From contig CALHID010000134.1 in the NCBI GenBank assembly GCA_938030835.1, positions 1 through 7,746 on the forward strand: a stretch of DNA of 7,746 nt, in the 5' to 3' direction. The position numbers and the translations under genes were made by a program. The DNA is from an uncultured Actinomyces sp. (lineage in GTDB: Bacteria; Actinomycetota; Actinomycetes; Actinomycetales; Actinomycetaceae). Below the pieces are notes generated by a model. It was not told where the DNA came from and did not search any database. It saw only the letters and a list, made by a program, of their open reading frames with translations. Positions 7,366-7,746 of the stretch are shown here, piece after piece. Positions within the stretch are counted from its first letter, which is position 1. Each line of letters opens with the position of its first letter.

Positions 7366-7379
7366 GCATAACCATGCGA

Positions 7380-7409
7380 TTGTGACAAATTAAGCGAGAT
7401 TCGTAAATA
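7380..7409 (+). promoter_or_regulatory. Possible sigma70-type promoter
   Basis: TTGTGA (7380-7385) could serve as the -35 box and TAAATA (7404-7409) as the -10 box, 18 bases apart. This would leave a leader of about 70 nt before the ATG at 7490. Other AT-rich combinations exist here, for example TAAACT at 7446-7451 as an alternative -10, so this is a weak call. Confidence 0.3.
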
Positions 7410-7439
7410 AATTTGGTTTTTTCCTTTTTTATGACGAAG

Positions 7440-7468
7440 GTGTCCTAAACTGAAAGTGTCACCGTGTC
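7440..7468. repeat. Cluster of three GTGTC words before the last gene
   Basis: GTGTC occurs at 7440-7444, 7456-7460 and 7464-7468, the last two both as GTGTCA. A further copy is at 7282-7286, and its complement is part of TGTGACA at 7381-7387. The cluster sits where a repressor or leader-binding protein could act, but short words like this can recur by chance. Confidence 0.25.
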
Positions 7469-7489
7469 AGAATCGACTAAGGAATCACC

Positions 7490-7746
7490 ATGTCGCACTC
7501 ATTTATTGCAGTCGCGAATATCGTGAACGGTGTTGATCTAGATACCTTCCCAGCTTGGCTACGGATTACCCACTTCATCAACTTCATCATGATGGGGTTC
7601 CTCATTCGATCCGGCTGGGAAGTTCTAGCATCCCACCCGCGACTCTACTGGAATAACCACTGCACCCCCGGCTCTGAGTGGATTAAATTCACCAAGGACA
7701 AGGTGTCGACCGTCCCCGGCGAGTTCACCGCTCGCGATGATCAGCG
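7490..7746 (+). CDS. N-terminus of a cytochrome b/molybdopterin-type oxidoreductase, cut by window edge
   Basis: The frame runs open from the ATG at 7490 to the window edge, about 85 residues. TAAGGA at 7478-7483 is a good ribosome site. After a short N-terminus comes PAWLRITHFINFIMMGFLIR (21-40), a membrane-type helix with His28 placed like a haem b ligand. It is followed by SGWEVLASHPRLYWNNHCTP (41-60) and GSEWIKFTK (61-69). The pattern LRxTHxxNF, RSG, HPRLYWNxHCTPG is one I recall from actinobacterial proteins that join an N-terminal cytochrome b-type membrane domain to a YedY/sulfite-oxidase-like molybdopterin domain. If so, the full protein would transfer electrons between the membrane quinone pool and a molybdenum-cofactor site; the catalytic part lies outside the window, so the molybdopterin assignment rests on family memory. 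The AT-rich region before it suggests it is regulated separately from poxB. Confidence 0.65.
   Translation, partial: MSHSFIAVANIVNGVDLDTFPAWLRITHFINFIMMGFLIRSGWEVLASHPRLYWNNHCTPGSEWIKFTKDKVSTVPGEFTARDDQ

Larger units (their letters stand above)
7242..7489. other. AT-rich intergenic control region
   Basis: These 248 bases contain no convincing coding frame and are visibly richer in A and T than the genes around them. Together with the hairpins just upstream, the gap between poxB and the last gene is 349 nt. It holds a 7-bp inverted repeat (7254-7275), an 8-bp palindrome ACACGTGT (7278-7285), a pair of related TCGTT-containing repeats (7322-7365), a possible promoter (7380-7409), and three GTGTC words (7440-7468) near the ribosome site. 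This looks like a regulated promoter region for the gene starting at 7490. Confidence 0.55.

Noticed and set aside
7366..7377. GCAT-AACC-ATGC inverted repeat
   Set aside because: Only 4 bp per arm in AT-rich sequence, easily produced by chance.
1..7746. CRISPR array, tRNA, rRNA, insertion sequence or prophage signatures
   Set aside because: No regularly spaced repeats, tRNA-like cloverleaf, rRNA-like sequence, transposase or integrase motifs were seen; the genes look like ordinary chromosomal genes.

Overview
The window looks like chromosomal DNA of a moderate-GC actinobacterium, most likely near the Actinomycetaceae. Three things suggest this. The pyruvate:quinone oxidoreductase resembles the corynebacterial Pqo type, including a C-terminus of the NxRNIP kind. 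The HSP90-family gene followed by a large TPR gene is an arrangement I recall from actinobacteria. The last gene starts like the cytochrome b/molybdopterin oxidoreductases of that phylum. The genus cannot be fixed by reading alone. All supported genes are on the + strand.

Layout. Positions 2-364 hold the 3' end of an EamA/DMT-type membrane transporter. Its stop codon directly abuts the start of an HSP90-family chaperone gene (365-2158), which keeps the N-terminal GHKL ATPase motifs, the middle-domain arginine motif and a C-terminal dimerisation-like segment. After a 25-nt gap comes a gene for a 1011-residue TPR-like helical-repeat protein (2184-5219). These three genes are probably co-transcribed. 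A 178-nt gap (5220-5397) then leads to poxB/pqo (5398-7140), a thiamine-diphosphate/FAD pyruvate:quinone oxidoreductase with very biased lysine codon use. Two consecutive strong hairpins (7145-7241) follow it. A 248-nt AT-rich intergenic region (7242-7489) carries an inverted repeat, imperfect direct repeats and a possible promoter. The window ends inside a gene (7490-7746, cut by the edge) whose N-terminus looks like a cytochrome b-type membrane domain.

How the genes may work together. The most interesting unit is the HSP90/TPR pair. In eukaryotes TPR proteins are HSP90 co-chaperones, whereas canonical bacterial HtpG has no well-established TPR partner. A large dedicated TPR protein encoded directly downstream of a divergent HSP90 is therefore a good candidate for a bacterial chaperone/co-chaperone system; this is inferred from gene order and fold, not shown. 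The poxB gene and the final gene are redox/respiratory functions in separate transcription units: pyruvate oxidation to acetate feeding the quinone pool, and probably a membrane-linked molybdoenzyme.
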